A stretch of DNA of 64,000 nt from Paenibacillus nasutitermitis (GCF_014641075.1 NZ_BMHP01000001.1:1488001-1552000), one strand, 5' to 3'; shown: positions 1 through 8,821, counted from the first letter of the stretch. The notes: generated by a model not told the origin, from the letters alone. Made by a program: numbers and translations.

Positions 1-197
1 TAAATGATATCCCACTCACAATTATGCAGGGCTATCATGCACTCCTTGATGCGCCGTTCAAAGATAAAATGAAAGCAGCAATACAGCTCTACCTTAATGG
101 AGATTGGACCATTGATAAGTTCACCGATGAAGTCATGAAATATTATAAAGAAGCTGCTGATCGTATGGCAGAGGCGAATCCAGACTGGTTGAAATAA
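1..197 (+). CDS. Sugar ABC transporter substrate-binding protein, C-terminal end (partial)
   Basis: The reading frame is open from the window edge and ends with TAA at 195-197. About 64 residues remain, including AAIQLYLNGDWTIDKFTDEV and a final NPDWLK. Helical tails of this kind, rich in aromatic and charged residues, are typical of CUT1 extracellular sugar-binding lipoproteins. The two permease genes that follow make this a binding protein-permease-permease operon. The start, signal peptide and lipobox lie outside the window, so the substrate cannot be judged. Confidence 0.7.
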   Translation, partial: NDIPLTIMQGYHALLDAPFKDKMKAAIQLYLNGDWTIDKFTDEVMKYYKEAADRMAEANPDWLK

Positions 198-210
198 TCC
201 TATCCATAAT

Positions 211-238
211 AGGGGGCTTCTCCAGGGAGGCCCCTTTA
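211..238 (+). terminator. Hairpin after the binding-protein gene
   Basis: GGGGC and CTCC pair with GGAG and GCCCC across a small loop, followed by TTTATT. It lies between the binding-protein stop and the first permease. It may be a partial terminator that keeps permease expression below that of the binding protein, as is common in such operons. The stem has a two-base bulge. Confidence 0.5.
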
Positions 239-266
239 TTCATTATACAGGAATGGGAGATGACAG

Positions 267-1166
267 ATGCCCAATTCAATATGGAAAAAAGTAAACATCA
301 AAGCTTATTTATTTCTACTTCCTACGATTGTATTGATCATGACCTTTAGTTATTATCCAGCGATATCCGCATTTTATTATTCGTTTACGAATTGGGATGG
401 ATTTCTAACAGCAAAGTATATTGGGTTCAAAAATTTTGAAATCATCTTTACTTCGGAGGAGTTTCGTCAAGCTTTCCTTAACTTATTCTGGTTCTCCGCA
501 TTTAATGTGATCACAGCGCTCACATTCCCGCTATTCGTTGCCTTGCTTATTTATAAAGTCAAACATATTAAGCTGCAGAATATGTACCGTCTATTGTTTG
601 TGTTTCCGATGGTGGTCCCGGGTATGGTTACGATTCTGCTATGGCAATTCATATTAAACCCTGATGTAGGGTTGATCAATTCCTTTCTTGCTGCAATAGG
701 CATTCCAGACGAGCAGTTGCCTTTGTGGCTGGCAAGCATGAAAATGGCGCTTCCATCACTTTTGCTAGTTGGGTTCCCTTGGATATCGGGTGTATATGTA
801 TTGATCTTTTTAGCGGGGTTTCAGAGTATACCAGGCTCCTTGCGTGAGGCGGCTATTGTTGATGGGGCAAACGGGAGGACATTGTTTTTCCGAATAGAGC
901 TGCCACTCATCATGTCGCAAATTAAGCTGATCATGATCTTAACGATTATTTCGGTGATACAAACCTTTAGTCTGCAGCTCGTTCTGACCAACGGGGGACC
1001 GGCCAATAAGACCACCGTTCCGGGTTATATCATGTATCGTGAAGCGGTTACCAATAGTCAGTTGGGATACGCATGTGCGATCGGAGTCGTACTTTTTATT
1101 ATGATTTTCAGCCTTACAGTCATCAACAATAAATTTCTGAAGTCGTCAACAGAATTCGAGAGGTGA
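267..1166 (+). CDS. CUT1 sugar ABC transporter permease (MalF/LacF type)
   Basis: An integral membrane protein of 299 residues that forms half of the channel of a sugar importer. The first membrane helix is near residues 13-38 and about six are predicted. The EAA loop that docks the ATPase is at about residues 192-215 (LREAAIVDGANGRTLFFRIE). The start is ATG 267, preceded by GGGAGATGACAG. The second permease begins 6 bp after the stop. There is no ATPase gene nearby, so a shared MsmX-type ATPase is inferred. The substrate is unknown. Confidence 0.9.
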   Translation: MPNSIWKKVNIKAYLFLLPTIVLIMTFSYYPAISAFYYSFTNWDGFLTAKYIGFKNFEIIFTSEEFRQAFLNLFWFSAFNVITALTFPLFVALLIYKVKHIKLQNMYRLLFVFPMVVPGMVTILLWQFILNPDVGLINSFLAAIGIPDEQLPLWLASMKMALPSLLLVGFPWISGVYVLIFLAGFQSIPGSLREAAIVDGANGRTLFFRIELPLIMSQIKLIMILTIISVIQTFSLQLVLTNGGPANKTTVPGYIMYREAVTNSQLGYACAIGVVLFIMIFSLTVINNKFLKSSTEFER

Positions 1167-1172
1167 GAAATC

Positions 1173-1991
1173 ATGAATAAGTTGACCTATAGCTCGATGA
1201 GTAAACATGCCATATTAGCAGCTCTTGGAATTCTGACGTTCATTCCGTTTATTATGCTGCTGCTGATCTCCTTTAAGGATGCACAACAATTTGCCAGCCA
1301 CCGCTGGACACTTACTTTTCCACTGCATCTAGAAAATTATACGGAAGCCTGGCATCAGATTCGGAGATTTATTTTAAATAGCTTTATCATTAGCGGTGTA
1401 ACGGTCGTTGGCGTGATTATCGTTTCATGCTTGGCTGCTTACGCACTTGCCCGAATGCGTTTTTTCTTCAAGGAGCAGATTTACTTTCTGATCATTTCAT
1501 TATTGATGATCCCAAGTGTATTGACATTAGTACCGCTTTTTGGAATCGTTATTAAATTGCATATCCTGAACAACTGGCTTGGATTATGGGGGCCATATAT
1601 CGCCGGTGGCCAAGTGTTTTGTATCTTTGTATTACGCTCTTTTTTTTCATCATTGTCTGAAGAGATGTTCGAAGCAGCGCGAATGGATGGTGCAGGGGAG
1701 GCTAAAGTTCTGATTAGTATCGTCGCGCCGTTGTCGAAGCCGATCATCGGGACATTGGCGATGTTAAATATTTTATCAACATGGAACGAGTATATTTGGC
1801 CAATCATGGTCATGAATAGCATCGAGCTGCAGCCCATTCCCGTAGGGCTTCTTTATTTCACGCAGAAACAAACTGACTATGGCTCATTGTTCGCAGGTTA
1901 TGCAATTTCGTCTGTTCCCCTCGTGTTGTTGTTTGCATTGGCCAGTAAGCAGTTTATCGAAGGATTAACCTCTGGTTCGGTAAAGATGTAA
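1173..1991 (+). CDS. CUT1 sugar ABC transporter permease (MalG type)
   Basis: The 272-residue partner of the upstream permease. It has an N-terminal membrane helix at about 14-33 and an EAA loop at about 167-190 (FEAARMDGAGEAKVLISIVA). The ending GLTSGSVKM is typical of MalG-type subunits. It starts 6 bp after the first permease, with GAGAGGTGAGAA as the ribosome site, so the two are co-transcribed. It is the last gene of this operon, and the strand stays + after a 160-bp gap. Confidence 0.9.
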   Translation: MNKLTYSSMSKHAILAALGILTFIPFIMLLLISFKDAQQFASHRWTLTFPLHLENYTEAWHQIRRFILNSFIISGVTVVGVIIVSCLAAYALARMRFFFKEQIYFLIISLLMIPSVLTLVPLFGIVIKLHILNNWLGLWGPYIAGGQVFCIFVLRSFFSSLSEEMFEAARMDGAGEAKVLISIVAPLSKPIIGTLAMLNILSTWNEYIWPIMVMNSIELQPIPVGLLYFTQKQTDYGSLFAGYAISSVPLVLLFALASKQFIEGLTSGSVKM

Positions 1992-2026
1992 ACGGTTCAA
2001 TAGATCCGTATAAATCAGACAGAAGC

Positions 2027-2074
2027 GCCGTCCGAGCGGGCGATAAAGCAGCGGCTTTTTACGGCCTTTTTTAT
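2027..2074 (+). terminator. Possible terminator after the permease operon
   Basis: GCCGT at 2027-2031 can pair with ACGGC at 2061-2065, directly before a run of seven T. The loop is long and GC-rich and may hold a second small stem. It is in the right place to end the permease operon, but the stem is weak. Confidence 0.35.
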
Positions 2075-2151
2075 TTTGCAGGAAACACACATAATTTGCC
2101 CACTGCCCACAAACAATGAGTGTAACTCGAAGGAAAGCAGGGGGTTAGTCG

Positions 2152-2988
2152 ATGAAAAGTATAAGGAAGTTTCTGGCGGCTGCCACAATCATTTCTCTAA
2201 TAGCAGTTGCTTATCCAGCCATACGCTCCAGTGCCGCCAATTATGAGCAGCAAGCACAACAAACGGATGGAGCGGGAGGAAAAACGACCCGACAAGTAGC
2301 GATTGTCATTGATGATTTCGGAAATGGCTCGGCGGGTACCAAAGAAATGCTGAATTTACCCGTACATTTTACAGTAGCCGTCATGCCTTTTATGCATATG
2401 ACCAGGCAGGATGCCGAGTCCGCCCACAAACTCGGCCATGATGTTCTGGTGCATATGCCCATGGAGCCCAACCACGGCAAGCGAGAATGGCTGGGTCCAG
2501 GCGCTATAACCGCAAACATGAGCGATCAGGAGATCCGTCACCGGACAGAAGCTGCAATCAAGGATGTTCCTTATGCGATTGGAATGAATAATCATATGGG
2601 CTCAAAAATAACAGCTGATGAACATATTATGCGCATCGTGCTTTCAGTGGTAAAGGAACATGGCATGTTCTTTCTGGATAGCCGAACCACCTTCAAGACT
2701 GTTGTTCCAAAAGTTGCAGCCGAGCTTGGGGTTCCGCTTCTTTCCAATGATGTATTTCTGGATGATGTGTATACGGAAAGCCATATCGCCAAGCAAATGG
2801 GGGTCCTGCACAAGCATATGGACTCTCATGTCAAAGGCGTTGCGATAGGCCATGTCGGAGCTCCGGGCAAGAAAACAGCAGCGGTTCTGACATCGACAAT
2901 TCCCAAGCTTCAGCAAAGTATGAGCTTCGTCCGTCTCTCGGAAATGTTGGGAACTTCACCGGAGAAGGATATAATTCCGCACACCTGA
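2152..2988 (+). CDS. Divergent polysaccharide deacetylase family protein (YibQ/DUF610 type)
   Basis: A 278-residue exported protein. Residues 1-29 are a signal peptide (KSIRKFLAA, hydrophobic stretch, SSAA). The catalytic-type core begins with VAIVIDDFGNGS at about 49-60, followed by HMPMEP at about 101-106, GMNNHMGS and LDSRTT, which mark the divergent NodB-like deacetylase family. The family is thought to act on cell-wall or extracellular glycans; the exact substrate is not known. The start ATG 2152 follows AGGGGGTTAGTCG. Its 3' end overlaps the convergent amidase gene by 33 bp, so the two coding ends constrain each other. Confidence 0.85.
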   Translation: MKSIRKFLAAATIISLIAVAYPAIRSSAANYEQQAQQTDGAGGKTTRQVAIVIDDFGNGSAGTKEMLNLPVHFTVAVMPFMHMTRQDAESAHKLGHDVLVHMPMEPNHGKREWLGPGAITANMSDQEIRHRTEAAIKDVPYAIGMNNHMGSKITADEHIMRIVLSVVKEHGMFFLDSRTTFKTVVPKVAAELGVPLLSNDVFLDDVYTESHIAKQMGVLHKHMDSHVKGVAIGHVGAPGKKTAAVLTSTIPKLQQSMSFVRLSEMLGTSPEKDIIPHT

Positions 2989-3711
2989 AGCAATAGCATC
3001 GGCAATCTGGAGCTGTCTGCGGGGATCCGTCAACATTTTGCGATCCCCTTCATGACTGATAAAGCCCATTTCGACAATAACAGCAGGCTGCTCAACTTTA
3101 TTCAGCAGATAAAAGGGTTTTCCCAACACCGGTGTTCGGCTTGAATGCTGCTGGCGGTTTAATGCATCCTGGATGCAATAAGCCAGAAGTGCGCTTTCGC
3201 CCTGAGGCTGATGAAGTACCAATGGACCGGAGCGGCTTGTATTTTTGGTCCAGTTGACATGCAGGCTGACCATTAGCTCGCTTTGGATCTCACCGGGAAG
3301 CTGGCTGCGCTGCGATAAATCGCGCTGGTGGCGGGAGCGGCTCCGCAGCCAGCGGTTATCGTCGCTTAAAGCGTAATCGCCGTCGCGGTTAAGTGCCGCA
3401 CGGATTCCATAGCTTCGCAGTAGCAAATAAAGTTTCTTGCCGACCGCAAGGTTAATATTCTTCTCCAGCAGTTCCTTGTGATGGGCTCCCCCATCAATGC
3501 CTCCATGACCGACGTCAATGATGACCTCGGTAGTAGGCAAGGCTCTGCGGTATTCCGGTATTGCTGCCTCTATATTATCAAGCTTGGATTCCTGTGCGGC
3601 GTTTGCGGCGGGAATATCTTGAAAGGCCAGGGACAGCATAGCCATCCAAATGACGGCGATCCGGACTGACCATTTCGATTTAAAAGGAAACAAATAATAA
3701 TCGTGGTGCAT
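2956..3711 (-). CDS. N-acetylmuramoyl-L-alanine amidase (Amidase_3, CwlD-like)
   Basis: A zinc amidase that cleaves the MurNAc-L-Ala bond of peptidoglycan. An N-terminal signal or anchor is at about 12-38. The Amidase_3 fold runs from about 62 to the end. Zinc ligands fit His69 in DVGHGG, Glu83 and His151 in SLHVN; the catalytic Glu is 214 in VIVEMGF. The start is placed at position 3711 because GGAGGGTGG at 3721-3729 sits 9 bp upstream; an in-frame upstream extension to 3777 has no such site. At 251 residues it matches CwlD, but location alone does not prove a role in spore cortex formation. It overlaps the convergent deacetylase by 33 bp. Confidence 0.88.
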   Translation of the reverse strand: MHHDYYLFPFKSKWSVRIAVIWMAMLSLAFQDIPAANAAQESKLDNIEAAIPEYRRALPTTEVIIDVGHGGIDGGAHHKELLEKNINLAVGKKLYLLLRSYGIRAALNRDGDYALSDDNRWLRSRSRHQRDLSQRSQLPGEIQSELMVSLHVNWTKNTSRSGPLVLHQPQGESALLAYCIQDALNRQQHSSRTPVLGKPFYLLNKVEQPAVIVEMGFISHEGDRKMLTDPRRQLQIADAIASGVRNYILLR

Positions 3712-3851
3712 CTTCTTTATCCACCCTCCAATATGCAGTTCATTATCCTTAGACTGGCACATATGGAGGAAACTCATGCATGTTTGCGTAAAACAAATGG
3801 AGGAAAGACTAAGTGTAGAACCATAACGGAAGTTTAACGGAGGTGGGATTG

Positions 3852-4061
3852 ATGGCTGATACCGACGAGTACGTCAAGTATATGACGGAAAGATTTATAC
3901 ATTATGTGGAGACGCCAAAGGAAATTCGTAAACAGACACGTGAAACAGCCAAGACTTCTCAAGAGCCCTGGCTGACGAAATGGTTTGGAGTCGCCCCGAT
4001 CGGTCTTGCACTGTGGTGGCGCAGCCGTATCGGCCGGGAGGATAAGGATAAGCGAGACTGA
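3852..4061 (+). CDS. yqzE: YqzE family protein
   Basis: A 69-residue protein with the family pattern DEYVKYMTERFIHYVETPKE followed by WLTKWFGVAPIGLALWW near the C-terminus, a short hydrophobic segment that may be membrane-associated. YqzE is conserved in Bacillales and often lies near competence (comG) or gcv-region genes. Its function is unknown. The start is ATG 3852, because GGAGGTGGG at 3839-3847 fits it better than the upstream in-frame GTG. It stands alone between the divergent amidase gene and a convergent secreted-protein gene. Confidence 0.8.
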   Translation: MADTDEYVKYMTERFIHYVETPKEIRKQTRETAKTSQEPWLTKWFGVAPIGLALWWRSRIGREDKDKRD

Positions 4062-4080
4062 AAACGGAACATGGTTCACC

Positions 4081-4977
4081 TTATTGGAAAAAACTTCCGT
4101 TTCCGGTGAGCGCGCTCAGGGGAACATAACGGGTTCCCATTTGGTCAAAAGCCGCGTATAGAGTTTGATGATTCCAATTATGATAGCCGATCATCGGCCA
4201 AACAAACAGTACGGTCTGATCAAACAGCTCTGACGTATAGCGAATTTTAGCCTTGTTATCCAACAGCTTGGAGAGGGAACCAAGCTGAGCTTCGCTTAAA
4301 GGTGCTTGAGTGAGCCAGGGCATGGTTTCATAAGGATCGAACGCGTCATTTAAACGGGTGTCTGACAAGCTCTTCACTGCGGATTGCTGAACAGGGCCGC
4401 TTGACTTCAATGTAGCCGCAGCGAGCTGCTTGTGCCACATTGCATTATCGATCGGCAGTGCTTCTCCTGTCCAGGCGTCCAGATAGTAGGTTTGTCCATC
4501 CGCAGCATCCCATTTCCAAACAGCCAGCAAAGGATGAACATACAGCCGTTCCAGCCGGAGCGGCTTTTTTATGGCTGCGGAATAGGATTCGATGAGGCCT
4601 TGCCGTACCAGTGAAAGGTACAGCGTGTCCGGGTCGAAGGCTGGATGGCTGCCAACCCCGTATTCACCCAGCGCATATCCGCCATCTTCTGTCGCGTTGA
4701 CGATCATATAGCCGATGGGACGACGTTCCAGGGAGATGCTCACAAGAAAACCATGTGTCCCCGGTCCAATCGGCATAATCGCCGAAACCGCGTTTTTCCA
4801 GGAATGGAATTGAGGCTGACCGGACAGCATGTCCATCCATTCATGCACTTGGATCTCCAGTCTGGATGGATTCTTAAGCGTTGACGTAGGGTTCGTTCCG
4901 ATGTCGGCAGCTCCCGCCACATGGGTGCTGACCATGAGCAGGATTAAGGCTGTGAATAGCGGGATACGTTTGTGCAC
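4081..4977 (-). CDS. Secreted protein of unknown function
   Basis: About 298 residues with a clear signal peptide (VHKRIPLFTALILLMVSTHV, cleavage near AGAA). The mature part has regions rich in aromatics and Gly such as GEYGVGSHPAFDPDTLYLSL, WKWDAADGQTYYLDAWTG and WPMIGYHNWNHQTLYAAF. I recognise no catalytic motif. The pattern of a value 'transformed' beside WKW/YYLDAWTG faintly recalls PepSY-like repeats, but this is not secure. The start is likely GTG 4977, with AGGTG 6 bp upstream; a GTG three codons earlier at 4986 is possible. It is downstream of yqhG on the same strand, 160 bp away. Confidence 0.65.
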   Translation of the reverse strand: MHKRIPLFTALILLMVSTHVAGAADIGTNPTSTLKNPSRLEIQVHEWMDMLSGQPQFHSWKNAVSAIMPIGPGTHGFLVSISLERRPIGYMIVNATEDGGYALGEYGVGSHPAFDPDTLYLSLVRQGLIESYSAAIKKPLRLERLYVHPLLAVWKWDAADGQTYYLDAWTGEALPIDNAMWHKQLAAATLKSSGPVQQSAVKSLSDTRLNDAFDPYETMPWLTQAPLSEAQLGSLSKLLDNKAKIRYTSELFDQTVLFVWPMIGYHNWNHQTLYAAFDQMGTRYVPLSALTGNGSFFQ

Positions 4978-5145
4978 GGATATCACCTGCAGCTTTCGTT
5001 GGTTTGGGTTCTTACGTAAGTGTAACCGGGCTTGTCTGAAAAGGGTGTTGGAAGCTGTCGCGCAGCCGCGGACAGGCTTCCTTCAGATTTTGCCGTAATG
5101 CTGCAAACAAACGATGGATTATCTGTAATCGTGTCGCTTTCCCAT

Positions 5146-6096
5146 TTAGCCGATGCCCTCCAGATAGAAAATCCCGCAGTTTATGGCGGAAACACTCACC
5201 CGTGGCTCATATTGCCAGCGGATCTCTTCCTGTCTGCGCTGGAACTGCTCACTGATCAGCTCCCGCTTCTCTTCTTCAGTGGAGTCAAGCAGCGGCTCGT
5301 AATAATGCTGTAGCGTCGCCAGCTCCTCATCCAGTCTTGCGGCAGCAGCCGAAGCCCAGCCGTAGTCATAGGTTCTCAGCTTACGTTCCAGAACCTGCTC
5401 GGCTATGGTTGCCGCTTTGTTAAGCGATAGGGCATTTTTTGCGGTGTGTATATTAGGCGGCAGTTTCGGTGTCATCCGATGCTGCGTAAGGCGGTCATAG
5501 AAGCGTTCCACGCATTGTCCGGTAGCCAAGGATACGCCGAAGGAGTGGATTTCCTCTCTTTTCATATCGCAGGCAAATTCCACTTTCATGTTGACCCCGA
5601 GCCAGGCCGTGTAGGCCGTAGACTGCAAAGGGTGGGCGCTGCGTTTTTCCGGCTCCTGGAACAGACAGACGAAACTGCCGTTATGCCGGGCGGATTCGAA
5701 CAGCTGCTTCAGCCTGGAGGAGCCATAATGCAAATCCTCCCGCGGTACCCGCGCACCTGTATTCAATGTTCCGTGCAGGAAGCCGCGGGTACGGCTTAGT
5801 GCCGCTTCTGCCGCCTGGTCGGCCCCGGAAGAGGCAGCGGTCTTTTCGTTACGGGCTTTCTCCTGCGCTGCGGCCTCGTCATACTTTTGCTTGTCCGTAA
5901 CAAGCAGTAAAGACATGGTTTCGGGCTCGGCTCCTGTACGGTCGATAAATCCCCAATAATAGGTCCGGTTCATCAGCTCTCTGTCCGCTTTCGCAGACAG
6001 TTTGACCAGGTAGTGGGAGGGTGACTTCTCGATCACATGGCAGTTGGTCGCCTCCAGATAACGCTGCACGAATTTATGCACCTGACGTTCGTTCAA
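5146..6096 (-). CDS. yqhG: YqhG family protein
   Basis: 316 residues beginning NERQVHKFVQRYLEATNCHV, with the family block ELMNRTYYWGFIDRTGAEPE at about 40-60. The function is unknown; in Bacillales it travels with the YqhH helicase. The start is TTG 6096, supported by GGGAGG at 6104-6109. The preceding gene's TGA stop shares three bases with this TTG (TTGA), so the two are very likely translationally coupled. A Glu-rich helical stretch lies near residues 245-300. Confidence 0.85.
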   Translation of the reverse strand: MNERQVHKFVQRYLEATNCHVIEKSPSHYLVKLSAKADRELMNRTYYWGFIDRTGAEPETMSLLLVTDKQKYDEAAAQEKARNEKTAASSGADQAAEAALSRTRGFLHGTLNTGARVPREDLHYGSSRLKQLFESARHNGSFVCLFQEPEKRSAHPLQSTAYTAWLGVNMKVEFACDMKREEIHSFGVSLATGQCVERFYDRLTQHRMTPKLPPNIHTAKNALSLNKAATIAEQVLERKLRTYDYGWASAAAARLDEELATLQHYYEPLLDSTEEEKRELISEQFQRRQEEIRWQYEPRVSVSAINCGIFYLEGIG

Positions 6097-7898
6097 GGTC
6101 TCGCCTCCCGTCCTACTGCATCCAGCATCGCATCGATGGCTTCCAGCCCGCCCGGAGCTTCTGATTCCACTTCACTGCGAATCCGGTTCAAGGAATTACC
6201 GAGATCATCAATCTGCTTGCGCAGCTCCGCTGAGCTCCCGGATTCCAACATGACGCGGGCAAGCTTCTGCTCAAGCGTTTCTTTCTTGTCCAAGCGTTCC
6301 AGAATATGATCCAACTCGCCAATGACCAGCTCGAAGAGATTGATTTTCTCATGCAGGAGGGAAACGATATGCTCTTCAATCGTTCCCAGCGTGCAAAGAT
6401 TGAAGATTTGAACATCGCTTGCCTGTCCCAGCCTGTGGACCCTGCCGATCCGCTGTTCGACCCGCATCGGATTCCAGGGCAGGTCAAAGTTAATCATGTT
6501 ATGGCAGAATTGAAGATTGATGCCCTCACCGCCGGCTTCGGTTGCAATCAGAACCTGGGCGCGGCCGCGGAATAAATCCATCATCCAATCTTTCTTACCC
6601 CGATTCATGCCTCCGCGATACGGTACGGCGATAATATTTTGTGCGCGGAAGTATTGAAGGAGGTATTCCTGCGTCGCCCGGTACTCGGTGAATATAATCA
6701 CTTTGTCATCCATGCTCCGCACAAGCTCCATCGTTTTCTCCGCTTTGGTATTGGCTTGAATGCCGCGGATCACTTCCACCAGCCCCCAGATTTTGGGACG
6801 CAAGGGCGAATCCTCCGGCGTTTTTTTGAACATATTCACCAGGGTCAGGAACACGGCGTCGCGGCTGCTGCATACTTCCCGCTGCAGAGTGACAAGTGAA
6901 AGCATACTCGTCATATCGCCACCGCTTTCATCGAAACGCTCCTTTACGAATCTCGTTACCGCATCATAAAGTGCCTGTTCTTCATTGGAGAGGGAAAGCG
7001 GGATATTCTTGACGATCCTTTTCGTAAAGCTTATGCCGCCATCCCCGCGCCGGTTGCGGATCATAACGGTTGAAAGCGTCTCCTGAAGCTGGCCCTCATT
7101 CTTCGGAATCCTCTTGTCTACGACAAAGTTGCTCGCAAACTCGCTTTGGCCGCCGAGCTGCCCGGGCTTAAGCAGCGTAATCAGGTTATAAAGCTCGTCC
7201 AGATTATTTTGCACAGGTGTCGCCGTCAGGAGCAGGCAATATTTTTTGCGCAGCAAATTAACGAATTGGTAGTTGGAAGTTTTTTTGTTTTTAAGTTTGT
7301 GGGCCTCATCGATAATGAGAAGATCATAATCCTGACTAAGCAGCGTATCCCGGTGAGGATCACGTTTGGCTGTATCGATGGAGGCTACAACAACGTCGTA
7401 TTGCCAGGTGTGTTCTTTTTTCTGGGCGATAGCGGCAATCCCGAATTTCTGATTCAATTCCCGCACCCATTGCAGGACCAGCGAAGCGGGGACCAGAATA
7501 AGCGCGCGGCGGACAAGCCCGCGAACGAGATATTCTTTGAGAATCAGGCCAGCCTCGATGGTTTTGCCAAGACCCACTTCATCGGCGAGGATAGCACGTC
7601 CGCTCATCTCATGCAGCACTTTACGGGCTGTGGAGATTTGATGCGGCATCGGTTCAAGCGCTGGCAGACTCCGCAAGCACTGCAAATCGTCGAAACTCTC
7701 GATGAGCTTGGTCTGCTCCGCTTCTACGGCCAGCTGGTACATCGTCCAGTCATCCCAGGGACCGTTTCGGTCGATTTTTTCCTGAAGCTGATCGAACCAG
7801 GTGCGGTCAAAATATAGCGGTGCGTCGGGATGCAGCTTTCTGCCTGCTTGAACAGGACTGGCATCCGTCTGTTTGGGATGATTTGTTGAATACGCCAT
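6093..7898 (-). CDS. yqhH: SNF2-family DEAD/DEAH helicase (YqhH)
   Basis: A 601-residue DNA-dependent ATPase of the RapA/SNF2 type. Walker A is DEVGLGKT at about 106-113, the Walker B box is IIDEAH at about 195-200, motif III is LLTATPVQNN, and the C-terminal helicase motif is QRIGRVHRLGQ. Such proteins remodel protein-DNA or transcription complexes; the specific role of YqhH is not established. The start is placed at ATG 7898 because GGAAAGGAG lies 6 bp upstream; an in-frame extension to 7967 lacks a site. It is the first gene of the yqhH-yqhG operon. Confidence 0.9.
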   Translation of the reverse strand: MAYSTNHPKQTDASPVQAGRKLHPDAPLYFDRTWFDQLQEKIDRNGPWDDWTMYQLAVEAEQTKLIESFDDLQCLRSLPALEPMPHQISTARKVLHEMSGRAILADEVGLGKTIEAGLILKEYLVRGLVRRALILVPASLVLQWVRELNQKFGIAAIAQKKEHTWQYDVVVASIDTAKRDPHRDTLLSQDYDLLIIDEAHKLKNKKTSNYQFVNLLRKKYCLLLTATPVQNNLDELYNLITLLKPGQLGGQSEFASNFVVDKRIPKNEGQLQETLSTVMIRNRRGDGGISFTKRIVKNIPLSLSNEEQALYDAVTRFVKERFDESGGDMTSMLSLVTLQREVCSSRDAVFLTLVNMFKKTPEDSPLRPKIWGLVEVIRGIQANTKAEKTMELVRSMDDKVIIFTEYRATQEYLLQYFRAQNIIAVPYRGGMNRGKKDWMMDLFRGRAQVLIATEAGGEGINLQFCHNMINFDLPWNPMRVEQRIGRVHRLGQASDVQIFNLCTLGTIEEHIVSLLHEKINLFELVIGELDHILERLDKKETLEQKLARVMLESGSSAELRKQIDDLGNSLNRIRSEVESEAPGGLEAIDAMLDAVGREARP

Positions 7899-8146
7899 GA
7901 AGAACTCCTTTCCAAGGAAACCAATGAGTTGCTTGTCCATAGTATGGCCTTCCCGGGGGCAATTCATAAGAGCAGCTATGAAAAAAGAAGTGAAATGAGA
8001 GGATTTCGAATAACGGAGAATGCAGGCGGATTAAAGAGTCCGAAAACAGTAACGGCGACTTCAGCTCTTCATAACGCGGACCCTGGACGATTCTGAAAAT
8101 AATTCTTCTTACTTTTTAAGATAAATCCGCAGTTACACGCGGCAAA

Positions 8147-8314
8147 ATGGTCGATTCCTTTCAAAGTCGCAGCTTCTCAAGCGGCGGATTCTTCAAGAGA
8201 TTTCTAGGCTTCAACGAGAGAATTGGGCCCGGCAATTATGAGGATGACGATTTTGCCTGCATTTATTATCGCTACCCTGTCCTTGGAAGCATTACGTTCC
8301 GACTATTTTTTTAA
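8147..8314 (+). CDS. Candidate small protein, 55 residues
   Basis: An ATG frame of 55 codons with plausible amino-acid use (RSFSSGGFFKRFLGFNERIG, then YEDDDFACIYYRYPVLG). There is no convincing Shine-Dalgarno sequence upstream, and I recognise no family. It lies in the 500-bp gap between yqhH and the tiny membrane protein. It could be a remnant of a longer gene. The rest of the gap from 7899 to 8146 shows nothing I can support. Confidence 0.3.
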   Translation: MVDSFQSRSFSSGGFFKRFLGFNERIGPGNYEDDDFACIYYRYPVLGSITFRLFF

Positions 8315-8323
8315 AAAAACTTA

Positions 8324-8355
8324 ATAAAGGTTTTTTTTACAATAAAAACCTTTAT
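8324..8355. promoter_or_regulatory. 12-bp perfect inverted repeat upstream of a small membrane protein gene
   Basis: ATAAAGGTTTTT at 8324-8335 is exactly inverted at 8344-8355, with an 8-base spacer. The right arm overlaps a perfect -10 box TATAAT at 8353-8358. A palindrome over a -10 box suggests a repressor operator; as RNA it would form a weak, AU-rich hairpin. It lies 41 bp upstream of the TTG start at 8397. Confidence 0.5.
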
Positions 8356-8396
8356 AATGGATATTAATATAAAAATACGTTACAGGAGGTGATCAT

Positions 8397-8546
8397 TTGT
8401 ATACGAATATGCTGATGACGCCAGTCATCCGCTGGACGGTTATTGTCCTGGCAATATTGTGTATTCTTTTTTTGGTTATTAACAAGCTCATAGTGAAGAA
8501 AAGGAGGGAGTTAGCGGAAAAGTCCGGAAAATCATTTAAGGAGTGA
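8397..8546 (+). CDS. Small single-pass membrane protein, 49 residues
   Basis: A TTG start at 8397 with a near-perfect ribosome site, AGGAGGTGATC at 8384-8394. The product has one membrane helix at about 12-32 (WTVIVLAILCILFLVINKL) followed by a basic tail KKRREL. That layout suggests an N-out, C-in microprotein. I recognise no family. The strong site plus a TATAAT box with an overlapping palindrome just upstream make it likely to be translated. It stands alone. Confidence 0.65.
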   Translation: MYTNMLMTPVIRWTVIVLAILCILFLVINKLIVKKRRELAEKSGKSFKE

Positions 8547-8821
8547 ATTAATATTTTCATTTCTCGACGATTCATTATAAATGCGAATGAACCACTCTTC
8601 CTTGTCGGGGAAAGTGGTTCAGATCAATGTTGGTTTAAGATCATTCCTCGTCATAATCCTCCAGTCTGCCTGGCTCAGATGTCCACTAATTTGAGGCCGA
8701 GCTGTCCTGAACATGGAGTTATTAATCCCCGATTAGCGCAATGATTTCATTGCGATCCGCTTCATCATAAAGATTTGACCTTCGTATCGTTGATCTCATT
8801 CACGATGCGCTGCAGGTTCAG
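8547..8821. other. Intergenic region with a hairpin and possible gene debris
   Basis: GAACCACT at 8589-8596 pairs with AGTGGTTC at 8613-8620 around a 16-base loop containing a TCC/GGA pair. There is no T-run, but it may still end the small membrane gene's transcript. On the minus strand, 8731-8836 reads as LQRIVNEINDTKV and, after a frame change, DEADRNEIIALIGD followed by a stop. This could be the tail of a decayed gene. I see nothing else. Confidence 0.3.

Noticed and set aside
7146..7817. 223-codon open frame on the plus strand across the YqhH helicase
   Set aside because: It lies opposite conserved SNF2 motifs and has no family resemblance or ribosome site.
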